This document shows positions 16,422 to 24,175 of a stretch of 53,359 nt of DNA, piece after piece. Source of the stretch: a virus. The stretch spans positions 1-53,359 of the IMG/VR virus record IMGVR_UViG_3300047319_001564; one strand, given 5' to 3'. The position numbers were made by a program, and so were the translations under genes. The notes below the pieces were generated by a model, which was not told the origin of the DNA, made no database searches, and was given only the letters and a program-made list of their open reading frames with translations. The number at the start of each line of letters is the position of its first letter. The stretch's first letter is position 1.

Positions 16422-16636
16422 AGGCCTGCCTCCGCGCGGGTCTTGCAGCAGTACCAACAGCGATAGACGCCATCACTGCCGCGCATCGTGAAGCTGTGGT
16501 TACGGCCGAGAGCCGCTGGGCAGCGTTGCGTCGTACTAACCTGGCGCCGCGTCTCAGCGGCCACCCGCTCGGCGCCGGCGTTGGCCGCATCGGCCTCCAG
16601 GTCGGCCTGATACTGTCGTCGTTCCGCTTTGGTCAT
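16418..16636 (-). CDS. Small CxxC protein
   Basis: These 72 residues start with a charged helix (KAERRQYQADLEADAANAG) and end in a metal-binding-like motif, GVYRCWYCCKTRAEAGL. Its start overlaps the end of the coiled-coil protein gene. Function unknown. Confidence 0.55.
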   Translation of the reverse strand: MTKAERRQYQADLEADAANAGAERVAAETRRQVSTTQRCPAALGRNHSFTMRGSDGVYRCWYCCKTRAEAGL

Positions 16637-17439
16637 CCCCGCACCGACACTGTTCCGGCGTCATAGAACTCAATGCCTGGGATCCGCGCGCTGGCCCCGT
16701 GCGCCTTGGCATACGCGTTGAGCTTCTTTTCGTCGAGCGACATGTACTCCCGCGGCACGAGCTTCTCGGCCCGGGCCCGGGCCTGTGGCGTGTCGCCGCC
16801 GATCGGGCGCCACTTCCAGTTCTCTCGAGAGGAGATGCCCTTCGTGGTCGGCAGGATGCTGGCGACGGTGATGACCGGAGCCGGAACGGCGATCGCCTCC
16901 TCCATCACCTGGGCGGCCAGCTCGGGCTCACCACGCTGCTCGAGGAGCTCGGCTTCGCGCTGCAGCCGCTCCTGTTCGGCTCGCCGCGCCTCTTCGGCCA
17001 GGCGCTGCTCTTCCTCGCGGCGACGTCGTTCCTCGGCCCTCTCGAGACGGAGGCGGTTCTCTTTGCCGTCCGATTCGAATCGTCGCAGCGGCGCCAGCAC
17101 TTCGGTCTCGCGATCGCAGACCATGCGGTGCGCGCGATAGAACCAATCCTTGAGCGGCTTGAACCAGGCCTCGACGTCTTTGCGGTGCGTGGCGACGTCG
17201 ACCAGGCGTTCACCGACGCGTTGATACGAGGCGGCATCCGTGACCACGGCTCCCTCAGCCGTGACCAGCGCGACCTTCCGCTCGTGCTCGGTCGCGAGCT
17301 GGCGATGGAATTCGCTCTCGACGTAGGCACGGATGACGTCGGTCGGATTGGGATAGGCGCGGACGATGGCTCCCGGATCCGGCACGTAATCTTCGACAGG
17401 TGCGACGGCTCGTTTCGCTGCCACGGTATTCCCTTTCAT
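16633..17439 (-). CDS. Coiled-coil protein of the recombination cluster
   Basis: This 268-residue protein has an N-terminal domain (residues ~20-115; TDVIRAYVESEFHRQLA, KDVEAWFKPLKDWFYRAH), a long Arg/Glu-rich coiled coil (~120-175), and a C-terminal domain with ENWKWRPIGGD, YMSLDEKKLNAYAKAHG and IPGIEFYDAG. This layout is common in phage proteins next to recT and exonuclease genes, where they are thought to assist recombination. Its stop overlaps the next gene; its start overlaps the nuclease end. Confidence 0.6.
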   Translation of the reverse strand: MKGNTVAAKRAVAPVEDYVPDPGAIVRAYPNPTDVIRAYVESEFHRQLATEHERKVALVTAEGAVVTDAASYQRVGERLVDVATHRKDVEAWFKPLKDWFYRAHRMVCDRETEVLAPLRRFESDGKENRLRLERAEERRRREEEQRLAEEARRAEQERLQREAELLEQRGEPELAAQVMEEAIAVPAPVITVASILPTTKGISSRENWKWRPIGGDTPQARARAEKLVPREYMSLDEKKLNAYAKAHGASARIPGIEFYDAGTVSVRG

Positions 17440-18086
17440 GCGGCCACGCCTTCCTCGAGCGCGACGCCGCCGAATTCATTGCGGATGTGCCAGGCTGACG
17501 CCAGCGTCTGAAATCTTGAGTAGTCGCGCTGATCGTCGTATTCGCGGAATCGAAAGATCCCGGTCTTCATGAGTCGAACGGAGGCTCGGCGCCACCGTTT
17601 GTGTTGTCCGAGGACGTCGGCGAGGCGAGGATCTCCAGACGCCCATTCCATCGCCATGCCGAGATACCCTGCCGTCTGCAGCTGCTTCCCGCACGCAACT
17701 GGATCGCCAGTCGCATAGTCGAGCAACCAGCCATCGCCTTCGATTTCGGCCAGCAGGTCGATCGTGCCGGCCACTCGGTGCCGCCTAGAAGCCACGCGGT
17801 ATTCGCAGAGCAACGGCGCGATGCACCGCTGGCGTTTGCATTCGAGCCAGGCGTCCAGATAGCCGCGATACCCGGGATCAACCGAGTTCCAATCGAGATC
17901 GCCCTCGTTGGCGTAGTGAGCCAGGGCATGCACATCTGAACCGCGACGACGGGCGCGCTCCAGAACGAACTCTGGAATCCCGTCGAATCGCACGATTCCC
18001 GAGTCACGCAGGACCTGCGTGTTCGACGGGACCTTCGGTCCGTCGAGGAAATATTCGTGCGCGCCGGCGTCGAACAGGAGGGCCAT
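17436..18086 (-). CDS. Cas4/RecB-like PD-(D/E)xK nuclease, catalytic Lys apparently replaced
   Basis: The ATG at 18086 (MALLFDAGAHEYFLDGPKV) lies just after the RecT stop. The 216-residue product has the Cas4/RecB nuclease order: an N-terminal NTQVL region, AGTIDLLAEIEGDGWLLDY and then the QLQTAGYLGMAM helix. In active relatives the second block reads D-Y-K-T; here it reads DYATGD, so the usual catalytic lysine is alanine. The partner RecT gene upstream suggests a phage Red-like recombination pair. Either another lysine replaces it, or the protein has a structural role. Confidence 0.75.
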   Translation of the reverse strand: MALLFDAGAHEYFLDGPKVPSNTQVLRDSGIVRFDGIPEFVLERARRRGSDVHALAHYANEGDLDWNSVDPGYRGYLDAWLECKRQRCIAPLLCEYRVASRRHRVAGTIDLLAEIEGDGWLLDYATGDPVACGKQLQTAGYLGMAMEWASGDPRLADVLGQHKRWRRASVRLMKTGIFRFREYDDQRDYSRFQTLASAWHIRNEFGGVALEEGVAA

Positions 18087-18093
18087 CGGCGTC

Positions 18094-19257
18094 CTAGTTG
18101 AAGAGCCCTGGATCCGCGCTCTCGCCTGCCGGACGCGCCGCCGAGGTCGTTTCATCGATGGCGATGCGTTCGGCGATCGAGACGATCTTCTGGTCGCTCG
18201 ACTTCCCGCCCTTCCAGGCGATCGCGACCAGGTGGTCGGTCCCTTCAAATGACTGCGCCTCTTTGTAGAGCTGCTCATCGCGCGTCACGAAGTTGAAGAT
18301 GTTGCCGGTCACCGCCTGGGTGCTGATCTCGTAATACGGCTCCCCCACTTTCGGCCGCACGAAGAGCGTGTTCTTGACATACAGCCCGCGGGTCTCGCGC
18401 GGCTGGGCCACCGGCTGATCCGACTCCGCACTGGTGGACGCCGGCGACGATGCAGCTGTCGCCGTGTCTGGGGTTGGTGCAGTGGCGGGCGTCGACGGCG
18501 CCGGCGCGGAGCTCGAGCTGCGCGCCTCACTGGCGCGCCGTGGCTGAATGGGTTCGGTCCGAGGCACGTCGATCGTGTCGTCGGCAGGCAGGTCAACGAG
18601 CTCCTCAGCCGTCTTGACGCCGCGCAGGAGATCCGCGAAGGCGTCGCGGCCGGCGAATCCGCGCGCGCGCATCATCAGCATGCGATCGGGATAGTTGCTC
18701 CACGGCCCTTCCTTGCCGAGCAGGCTCGCTTTCTTCGCCTGGCCGACGGAGAACCGTCGCGTGACGGGATGCGGCCGTCCACGTCTGACAAACGTGCAGA
18801 CCGCCGTCGAGTCGTCGCGCTTCAGTTCCTCGAGCGTGAGACTGTCGCGGCGCTCGCCGCCGACCTCGTAATACTCGTCATGCCCGAGGCAGAGCGGCGA
18901 GGACAGGATCAGCGCGAGAAAGCCGTCGCCGTAGATCCCCGGGCGCCCGTTGATGACGGCGATCGACTGCAACGCCTGCATGGGCATGAAGCCAAGCTCC
19001 ATCCCGTACTGAATCGCGACGAGCACATCAGCGGCCTTGTTCCGGTACTGCTTCGGGACGAGCTCAGAGCTCGACATGAACTGCGACATCCTCCAGGCTT
19101 CCTCGAGGGATGTCGGGGCGAGGCCCATTCGAACAGGCACGCCGGCCTTCGGGGCGGGCGCTGGCGGTTGCGCGGCCGCTGCGGGCTGCAGCGCCTGGCT
19201 GCCGGTCTCTGGTTGCGCCGCTTGCGCGGTCTTCTGTTCGGTCTCAACGGGTGGCAT
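18094..19257 (-). CDS. recT: RecT-family single-strand annealing protein
   Basis: This 387-residue protein has a RecT core at about residues 50-225 (FMPMQALQSIAVINGRPG, YGDGFLALILSS, YPDRMLMMRARGFAGRDA). An Ala/Pro/Ser/Thr-rich linker (~240-290) leads to a separate C-terminal domain (GLYVKNTLFVRPKVGEPYY) that may bind DNA or a partner. RecT anneals complementary single strands during phage recombination. The N-terminus is an Ala/Gln/Pro-rich extension. It sits just upstream of the nuclease gene in the same operon. Confidence 0.88.
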   Translation of the reverse strand: MPPVETEQKTAQAAQPETGSQALQPAAAAQPPAPAPKAGVPVRMGLAPTSLEEAWRMSQFMSSSELVPKQYRNKAADVLVAIQYGMELGFMPMQALQSIAVINGRPGIYGDGFLALILSSPLCLGHDEYYEVGGERRDSLTLEELKRDDSTAVCTFVRRGRPHPVTRRFSVGQAKKASLLGKEGPWSNYPDRMLMMRARGFAGRDAFADLLRGVKTAEELVDLPADDTIDVPRTEPIQPRRASEARSSSSAPAPSTPATAPTPDTATAASSPASTSAESDQPVAQPRETRGLYVKNTLFVRPKVGEPYYEISTQAVTGNIFNFVTRDEQLYKEAQSFEGTDHLVAIAWKGGKSSDQKIVSIAERIAIDETTSAARPAGESADPGLFN

Positions 19258-19259
19258 GG

Positions 19260-19496
19260 TTAGAACCTTTCTGAGCGCGCGATGGCGCGAGGATGTGTCG
19301 AACAGCCAGTGGCATCACGCCCGACGATCAGCCGAAGTTCCTTCGCGCGGATCTCGTCGTCGGTCAGCCGCCACTCGGGCCGGTCGGTGTGATGGACGAT
19401 CCGCGGTGTGTTCGTGATCGCGAAGTCACCGACGGAGAGCACGGCGGCCAACCCGATCGCGGTGAGGATCAGCGCGGCGAGAAACAGGATGGTCAT
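19260..19496 (-). CDS. Small membrane protein
   Basis: This 78-residue protein begins with one transmembrane helix (LFLAALILTAIGLAAVLSV), followed by a charged cytoplasmic or periplasmic tail. Its ATG overlaps the previous stop (ATGA). The function is unknown; small membrane proteins in early operons can block superinfection. Confidence 0.6.
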   Translation of the reverse strand: MTILFLAALILTAIGLAAVLSVGDFAITNTPRIVHHTDRPEWRLTDDEIRAKELRLIVGRDATGCSTHPRAIARSERF

Positions 19497-19930
19497 GACG
19501 GCCTCACGATCTCGCGCGAGCCTTGCCGGAGTTCGCGAAAATCAATTAGGGCTGCACTCGCCCGCATGTCGTCGAGGCCGATTTTCTCGGTGAGGAATTG
19601 ATACATCAGCTGATCGGAAATGGCCGCTTCGATGGCACCCTGCAGCATTCCGACAACTTCGCGGGCCTTATCGAGATCCATCTGGGTGAGCTCGCCGTTC
19701 ATCGCGAGGTCGATCCGGCCTTCCTTGGTCCGTGAGCTGAGCAGCGTACTGACCGTGATGTCGGTCGCGGCATTTCTTGACTTCGACCGGAGGGCGATGC
19801 CGTGCATGTCGATCACTTCGCCCTCGGCTCCGGCGTGGAAGGCATGCTGGTAATTCGCCGCATTCAGCAAGGCGCGCACGGCTGCGTAGACGGCGTTCGG
19901 AACCTCGAGGACGGCGTACGTATAGGTCAT
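19493..19930 (-). CDS. Early protein of unknown function
   Basis: This 145-residue protein begins MTYTYAVLEVPNAVYAAVR and contains QHAFHAGAEGEVIDMHGIAL, then a C-terminal helical region (ELTQMDLDKAREVVGMLQ). The first half resembles short phage proteins of unknown function found near recombination genes. It overlaps its neighbours by ATGA on both sides. Confidence 0.6.
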   Translation of the reverse strand: MTYTYAVLEVPNAVYAAVRALLNAANYQHAFHAGAEGEVIDMHGIALRSKSRNAATDITVSTLLSSRTKEGRIDLAMNGELTQMDLDKAREVVGMLQGAIEAAISDQLMYQFLTEKIGLDDMRASAALIDFRELRQGSREIVRPS

Positions 19931-20313
19931 CGCTCACCGCCGTGCACGTCGGCTTCCACCACGGCGCCGAGATGGGCATCAGGGTTCCGCTCGTCCTCTT
20001 TGTCCAGCCAGCTTTCCAGCGCCTCGTAACTCCCCCAGCTATTCGCCGGCGCGACCTGCGCCAGAAACAGGACGATCGAGGCAAGGGCGCGCTGGCAGTC
20101 AGGATCGGCCCGGCCGATGGCTTCGCGCAGATCGCTCGCGATGACGGCGTTCAGGAAATGACCCGGGCGAATGCGGTGCACGAGATACCGGACCATGCCG
20201 TCGTGCAGCTGCGATGGCACCTCGCGAATGATCAACTCGTGCCGATAGAGATGCTCGGCCCTGGCGATGCGCGCGAGGACCTGGTCGGCGTTGGCTTCGA
20301 GATTGGGATTCAT
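19927..20313 (-). CDS. Early protein of unknown function
   Basis: The ATG at 20313 (MNPNLEANADQVLARIAR) overlaps the previous stop (ATGA), which favours it over the upstream start at 20358. The 128-residue product is helical (LRRAIG-type stretches, CQRALASIVLFLAQVA) with no Cys motif. No domain is recognised. Confidence 0.55.
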   Translation of the reverse strand: MNPNLEANADQVLARIARAEHLYRHELIIREVPSQLHDGMVRYLVHRIRPGHFLNAVIASDLREAIGRADPDCQRALASIVLFLAQVAPANSWGSYEALESWLDKEDERNPDAHLGAVVEADVHGGER

Positions 20314-20624
20314 CGGCCCTCCGCCTTTCTCAACACGACCAGCGCCACGTCCGCGCACTCACGCGCGAGATCCTCAGAACCATTCCCATGGACGTAACTC
20401 TGGAGCGCGTGATAGCAAGCCGTCAGCGCCCGCTTCATCTCAGGCGCCGCGGCGATCAGGCGGGCATTGGCGGTCCACACATCGGCCTTCGCGCCCACGC
20501 GGTTCGTCAACAACACCTCGAACGGTCCGGCGTGAACGATGGAGGCGCCGCTGTTGTGCTCCTGCACCGTCCACGGGCCCGGTGTGTGATGGGCGGCGCT
20601 TTCTGTTACTGTTTTCTCTGGCAT
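20310..20624 (-). CDS. Conserved-type phage protein (HTPGPW ... ARLIAAAPEM)
   Basis: I chose the ATG at 20624 because GAGGAA precedes it; the first ATG is at 20657. The 104-residue product has HHTPGPWTVQE near its start and TANARLIAAAPEMKRAL later, a pattern common in small proteins of unknown function in tailed phages. It belongs to the promoter-proximal part of the early operon. Confidence 0.6.
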   Translation of the reverse strand: MPEKTVTESAAHHTPGPWTVQEHNSGASIVHAGPFEVLLTNRVGAKADVWTANARLIAAAPEMKRALTACYHALQSYVHGNGSEDLARECADVALVVLRKAEGR

Positions 20625-20696
20625 GGCTGCGTTCCTCTGCAACGTGGTTGTGGCCAAGGGCCGATGGCACCTTCCCGTGCGTCGGCCCGATTTGTT

Positions 20697-20996
20697 TCAG
20701 CGAAGAGGATTCGACGGATATGCGGGCTTCTCGACTCCCCCGCCAATTTCCGTCGCCGGAATGATTTCGAACGCGGGCACGGCCATCACCGGCTCGGCAC
20801 TGAGTGCCGTCAGACGCTTCACGTCAAACCACCGGCCATCTACAAGCTCGCCCTTCTCGGTGACGGGAGCGCGCACGACGGCTTGCACGCAGCCGTAAAG
20901 GTCTAAACAGATCGATTCGACAACGCCCTCGAATCCAGTCACGACGTCACGAACCTTGAACCCCAGCAACGAAAAGTGCTCTCTGAATGAATTCAT
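20697..20996 (-). CDS. Small conserved-type phage protein
   Basis: This 99-residue protein follows a GGAGGAG site. It has LGFKVRDVVTGFEGVVESI, YGCVQAVVRAP and GRWFDVKRL, a pattern of a short beta-barrel-like phage protein family of unknown function. It is the next gene after two tiny ORFs in the early operon. Confidence 0.65.
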   Translation of the reverse strand: MNSFREHFSLLGFKVRDVVTGFEGVVESICLDLYGCVQAVVRAPVTEKGELVDGRWFDVKRLTALSAEPVMAVPAFEIIPATEIGGGVEKPAYPSNPLR

Positions 20997-21009
20997 CTGT
21001 CTCCTCCGT

Positions 21010-21105
21010 TTACTTGCTCGATCTCGCCAGCATCGCGGCGAACCCGATCAGCGCGAACAGCGAGAACGCGCCGAAGATCGCCAGCCCGTGTTCAATCCAG
21101 CGCAT
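21010..21105 (-). CDS. 31-residue single-span membrane peptide
   Basis: A short frame encodes MRWIEHGLAIFGAF, then SLFALIGFAAMLARSSK and a stop. It is one hydrophobic helix flanked by charged residues. Its ATG overlaps the stop of the gene before it (TGATG), and GGAGGAG after its stop serves the next gene. The tight fit in the operon supports translation. Function unknown. Confidence 0.6.
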   Translation of the reverse strand: MRWIEHGLAIFGAFSLFALIGFAAMLARSSK

Positions 21106-21203
21106 CACGCGGCTTTCGGCAACTGCGCGGCGGTCTTCTTCGCGATCGCCTGCTGCAGCGCGGTCTGGCGAATCCGTTCGAGTTCTTCGGCGCTGAACGT
21201 CAT
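21105..21203 (-). CDS. 32-residue helical peptide
   Basis: A short frame encodes MTFSAEELERIRQTALQQAI, then a Lys/Ala-rich end (AQLPKAA). It starts with an ATGA overlap on the HTH gene upstream and ends overlapping the next ATG. The amphipathic, fully helical sequence and the overlaps on both sides support a real small gene; its function is unknown. Confidence 0.6.
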   Translation of the reverse strand: MTFSAEELERIRQTALQQAIAKKTAAQLPKAA

Positions 21204-21562
21204 GCGGTTCTCCTCACGCTGATGTGCGTGGTGACTTCGATGTCGGCGCCGGCCATCTCGGCCAGGGCGATCACGACGGAGGCTCTGAATGCCGGCACTG
21301 CGAAGACGACATCCAGTTGCGGGCGCTCCTTGCCTTCAATCCATTTGGCGACCTGCCGTTCATCGCGCGGCTGATCGTCCGTTGACAATGCATCGGCGAA
21401 TTCCTTCAGGGAGAGGTGATGCATGGAACGCACGCGATCGATCGCCTGACCGATGTGCAGCCAGTTCTCCGCTTTCCGGAGATCTGCTTTCGCCATCGTC
21501 GGACGGAGTCTCCGATCTGAGGAGATGACAGCGACGGCGCGCTCAGTCAGATTGGTGGCCAT
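21200..21562 (-). CDS. HTH regulator or early DNA-binding protein
   Basis: The ATG at 21562 (MATNLTERAVAVISSD) is taken because an ATG at 21574 lies closer to the preceding stop without a clear binding site. The 120-residue product includes a helix-turn-helix-like stretch (LSLKEFADALSTDDQ, then ERQVAKWIEGKERPQLDVV). It is likely a regulator of the early operon or a helper of replication. Confidence 0.5.
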   Translation of the reverse strand: MATNLTERAVAVISSDRRLRPTMAKADLRKAENWLHIGQAIDRVRSMHHLSLKEFADALSTDDQPRDERQVAKWIEGKERPQLDVVFAVPAFRASVVIALAEMAGADIEVTTHISVRRTA

Positions 21563-21566
21563 GACG

Positions 21567-21860
21567 CTATGCACTTCGTTTCCGCAGGTTTGCCAGGCTG
21601 TTCATGTGCATGTGACGACGCGGCTGACGCTTCATCCGATCGAGCTCGCGCTGGAGATCGAATCTGGAGACGCGCTTGTCGCCGCGGCGGACGATCCCGT
21701 GGTTCTTGAACCACTGATAGGTGGACTTGACGGACTTCAGCTGCAGGAATTCACGCGCATCAGCAGTCGTGAGCCACATGCCGAACTCGCGCGGGCGCTC
21801 ACTCGATTGGGCCTGCACCGACTGGTTGCTGCCCACTGGTTGGCGAGCGGAGGAACTCAC
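21567..21860 (-). CDS. Excisionase-like / MerR-type DNA-binding protein
   Basis: This 97-residue protein has MWLTTADAREFLQLKSVKS, TYQWFKNHGIVRRGDKRV and SRFDLQRELDRMK, the winged-helix pattern of excisionase and MerR/helix-turn-helix 17 proteins. The N-terminal ~27 residues are Ser/Gln-rich. A phage with an integrase and attP needs a directionality factor, and this gene is a good candidate. It overlaps the Cro-like gene upstream. Confidence 0.6.
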   Translation of the reverse strand: MSSSARQPVGSNQSVQAQSSERPREFGMWLTTADAREFLQLKSVKSTYQWFKNHGIVRRGDKRVSRFDLQRELDRMKRQPRRHMHMNSLANLRKRSA

Positions 21861-22159
21861 AGCGAGCCTCGCGCGTGAGCACGTCGCTCGTGTGTAGGAA
21901 GAACACTGTCAGACTCGGACGTCTGACCTACCCTGTCCTCCTTATGGTTTACTGTCGCGCTCGGCTGAGGTTCTTCGAATCGAAGTTTGGACGGGGCAAT
22001 TCCAAGCGCCTTGGCCAGTCGCTCTCTGGTTTCGTCGGTCGGCCGAGAGGTCGTCGTCTCAAGGCGGGAAATACTGGTTTGGTCAACCCCAGACTTGGCG
22101 GCCAGTTCGTCCTGCGTCAAGCCGGCGCGCTTCCGGGCTTCTCGAAGCGTTACGCTCAT
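21857..22159 (-). CDS. Cro/CI-type HTH protein, first gene of the early operon
   Basis: The 100-residue product from the ATG at 22159 (MSVTLREARKRAGLTQDEL) has a classic Cro/C1 helix-turn-helix (LTQDELAAKSGVDQTSISRL, then ETRERLAKALG). An ATG at 22180 lies upstream of the probable -10 box and is therefore unlikely. With the start only a couple of bases from the expected transcription start, the mRNA may be leaderless. It probably acts as Cro, opposing the repressor encoded on the other strand. Confidence 0.75.
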   Translation of the reverse strand: MSVTLREARKRAGLTQDELAAKSGVDQTSISRLETTTSRPTDETRERLAKALGIAPSKLRFEEPQPSATVNHKEDRVGQTSESDSVLPTHERRAHARGSL

Positions 22160-22291
22160 ACGCGCATACGTTATGCGCATACGCGCAGACTGTCAAGCGT
22201 ATAAACGTAGATGGCTGTCGAGAATTACGTCGATACGACAAGTGCTGCGTTTATAGGCACTTACAAGCTGTGCGGCGACTACAATCGCGGC
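22160..22291. promoter_or_regulatory. Divergent early/repressor promoter region with operator-like inverted repeats
   Basis: On the minus strand, TTGACA (22196-22191) and TAACGT (22173-22168) are 17 bases apart and point into the early operon. The -10 lies inside a perfect inverted repeat, GCGCATA-CGT-TATGCGC (22162-22178). GCGCATACG recurs at 22175-22183. On the plus strand, TACAAT (22280-22285) precedes the GTG at 22292 by seven bases, and AAGTGC/GCACTT (22240-22245, 22257-22262) forms a second inverted repeat. This looks like the lysis-lysogeny switch. Confidence 0.7.
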
Positions 22292-22705
22292 GTGCCGTCG
22301 ATTTCAGGGAAGCGGATCGCTCAGCTTCGCATGAAAGCCGGGTTCGAGACACAAGGCGCGTTGGCTTCGAAAGCGCAGATTGATCCATCGAAGCTGTCGC
22401 GACTTGAAAACGACAAACCCGTCAATCTCACTCTGAAAACGCTGGAACGATTGGCGAAGACCCTGAAGATTTCTCCAGGGGAATTGTTCTCAGCCCGTCC
22501 GGAGGAGGTATCCGGACATGTCGAGCGACCGCGCCAGCATCTTGCCGTTCTCGAAAGTCTCGTCGCTGAACTCGATGCCGAAACGCCAGCCGAAGACTCG
22601 TGGCGTGGCGACGTCCTCAAGGCTGTTGCCGCCCTTAATCGCGCGCTGCGAAGAGGAACGGATTCGGGAACGGCTGGCGCGCCGCCTGCGACAGCTCGAC
22701 GTTGA
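22292..22705 (+). CDS. XRE-family repressor-like HTH protein
   Basis: I take the GTG at 22292 (VPSISGKRIAQLRMKAGFET) because a -10-like TACAAT lies just upstream and the helix-turn-helix starts here; the frame is open from 22211. The 137-residue product has an HTH at its N-terminus (QGALASKAQIDPSKLSRLE, LKTLERLAKTLKI) and a helical C-terminus that may mediate dimerisation. There is no LexA-type peptidase domain. It is the likely prophage repressor. Confidence 0.7.
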   Translation: MPSISGKRIAQLRMKAGFETQGALASKAQIDPSKLSRLENDKPVNLTLKTLERLAKTLKISPGELFSARPEEVSGHVERPRQHLAVLESLVAELDAETPAEDSWRGDVLKAVAALNRALRRGTDSGTAGAPPATARR

Positions 22706-22760
22706 GCAAATTCAGATCGTAGAAATCGTCACGATCGCGATCGCGAGAGGACAGCTATGA
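22518..22760 (+). CDS. Possible 80-residue protein overlapping the repressor out of frame
   Basis: A perfect GGAGGAGGT precedes an ATG at 22518, in a different frame from the repressor, and the frame ends with an ATGA overlap on the membrane/zinc-ribbon gene. The product starts MSSDRASILPFSKVSSLNS and ends with a helix (RLARRLRQLDVEQIQIVEI). It overlaps the repressor C-terminus by 188 bases. Either both frames are used, or the repressor tail is not what it seems. Confidence 0.45.
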   Translation: MSSDRASILPFSKVSSLNSMPKRQPKTRGVATSSRLLPPLIARCEEERIRERLARRLRQLDVEQIQIVEIVTIAIARGQL

Positions 22761-23089
22761 TTTTCCTCATCTGGATCGGCCTGGCGGCCCTCGTCGGTGT
22801 CTATGCGAACAGCAAAGGCCGGTCAGGCATTGGCTTCTTCTTCCTGTCGATCATCATCAGCCCGCTGCTCGGATTCATCCTGGCATTGCTCTTCAAGGCC
22901 AACACCGGAAAGGTCGAAGAACAGCAGCTCGCCGCCGGCGAGATGAAGAAATGTCCGTTTTGCGCCGAGCTGATCAAACGCGAAGCCATCGTGTGCCGCT
23001 ATTGCGGGAAATCAGTTTCATCGATCGCGGCGAACGAGAACGAGGCCACCGAGCGCCTCGTGAAGACCCTCGAATCACAGAAGCCATGA
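22757..23089 (+). CDS. Membrane protein with C-terminal zinc ribbon
   Basis: This 110-residue protein has two short hydrophobic helices (IFLIWIGLAALVGVYA, IGFFFLSIIISPLLGFIL) and then a zinc ribbon, CPFCAELIKREAIVCRYCGK. This arrangement is common in small bacterial membrane proteins of unknown function. As part of the lysogeny operon it may act in the lysogen, for example in superinfection exclusion, which is an inference from position. Confidence 0.7.
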   Translation: MIFLIWIGLAALVGVYANSKGRSGIGFFFLSIIISPLLGFILALLFKANTGKVEEQQLAAGEMKKCPFCAELIKREAIVCRYCGKSVSSIAANENEATERLVKTLESQKP

Positions 23090-23394
23090 GCACGTCACCG
23101 CGCGATCAATCATCACTGCTTTGGGACTCGCCTCCAGGACGGCTGGCGCCGAAGGCAAAGCCCAGTGAGCATCTGTGGCTGCTGTCGAAGGATGGAGCGC
23201 GTTGGTCAGCCGAGCTGCTCGGGCACGGTGAGTACGGCTGTGAGCTGCAGTTGCTCCGTGATGGGGAGTTCAGATACGGCCGCCGGCATCATTTGCGCGA
23301 GTACGCGATCGCTGAGGGCGAGCACTGGCGGCGCGAGCTCGAGGCGAAGGGATGGGCAAGCTGCTTCGATCCGCTAGTAGCCTCCAAAGATTGA
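23086..23394 (+). CDS. Small lysogeny-operon protein
   Basis: The ATG at 23086 overlaps the previous stop (ATGA); the open frame extends further upstream but inside that gene. The 102-residue product has HLWLLSKDGARWSAELLGHG, YGCELQLLRDGEFRYGRR and EHWRRELEAKGW. The alternation of Trp and charged residues suggests a compact alpha/beta domain. Function unknown. Confidence 0.6.
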   Translation: MSTSPRDQSSLLWDSPPGRLAPKAKPSEHLWLLSKDGARWSAELLGHGEYGCELQLLRDGEFRYGRRHHLREYAIAEGEHWRRELEAKGWASCFDPLVASKD

Positions 23395-23416
23395 ATCGAC
23401 TGGTACACTCTCCGAC

Positions 23417-24175
23417 ATGGCCAGAAAACATCATGATGCGTCGAGCGTCCGCCTTCACCTGGATGGCCAGGTCACGCTGCGCCAGCTGGGTGACGCCCTG
23501 GAAGCATGGACAGATCTACTCCGTGAAGTCGCCGCAGATGTTGCGGGCGTTCAGAGTCGCGATGCCGTTCGATTTGTCGTGACTGAAGCCAAGGCTGGAA
23601 GTTTCGATCTGTCGGCGAGGCCTCAACCAGCCGCCCGAAACGTCTCGCCGGCGATCATGCCGAGGATCTCCAAAACGCTCACGGCTGGCCTGAAGAGCCT
23701 TGAACGCCGTGCAACACGTCCGAAACACTTCACGGACAAGGCGCTGTTGTCCGTGAGGGAACTCGGGAGACTGGCGAGTCCAGAAACGCCGACCATCAGC
23801 GTCGGAAACGGTGCTGAACCCATCGCCTTGTCACAACGCATGCTGGTGCATGTCGACGAGGTTCTGGCCCCAGAATTCACGAGCATCGGCACGATTGAAG
23901 GCAAGCTCGAGGGATTGATCGTTCATGGCAAGAGCCGGTTTCTGATCTTCGATCCGATCACTGGCCGCCAGGTGACGTGCTTTTTCGGTGCGCGGACCCC
24001 TTATGAAACCGTCCTTGCGATGTTTGGCAGGCGCGTGGCGGTTACGGGCGTGATTCGATCTCGCCGCTCTGGGGAAAAGGTCGATATTCACGTGACCAGC
24101 CTTCAGACCCTGCCCGATGATGCGCAATTGCCGAGCGTGGCCGACGTGCGCGGCATCCTCAAGGCTGCGAACTAA
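23417..24175 (+). CDS. Partner protein of the PIN-domain gene
   Basis: This 252-residue protein has an N-terminal beta-rich part (VRLHLDGQVTLRQLGDAL) and a C-terminal domain (GTIEGKLEGLIVHGKSRFL, RQVTCFFGARTPYETVLAMF, RVAVTGVIRSRRSGEKVDI) that looks like a nucleic-acid-binding beta barrel. It joins the PIN gene by a TAATG overlap, so the pair is likely co-translated. It may be the antitoxin or a regulator of the PIN nuclease. Confidence 0.55.
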   Translation: MARKHHDASSVRLHLDGQVTLRQLGDALEAWTDLLREVAADVAGVQSRDAVRFVVTEAKAGSFDLSARPQPAARNVSPAIMPRISKTLTAGLKSLERRATRPKHFTDKALLSVRELGRLASPETPTISVGNGAEPIALSQRMLVHVDEVLAPEFTSIGTIEGKLEGLIVHGKSRFLIFDPITGRQVTCFFGARTPYETVLAMFGRRVAVTGVIRSRRSGEKVDIHVTSLQTLPDDAQLPSVADVRGILKAAN

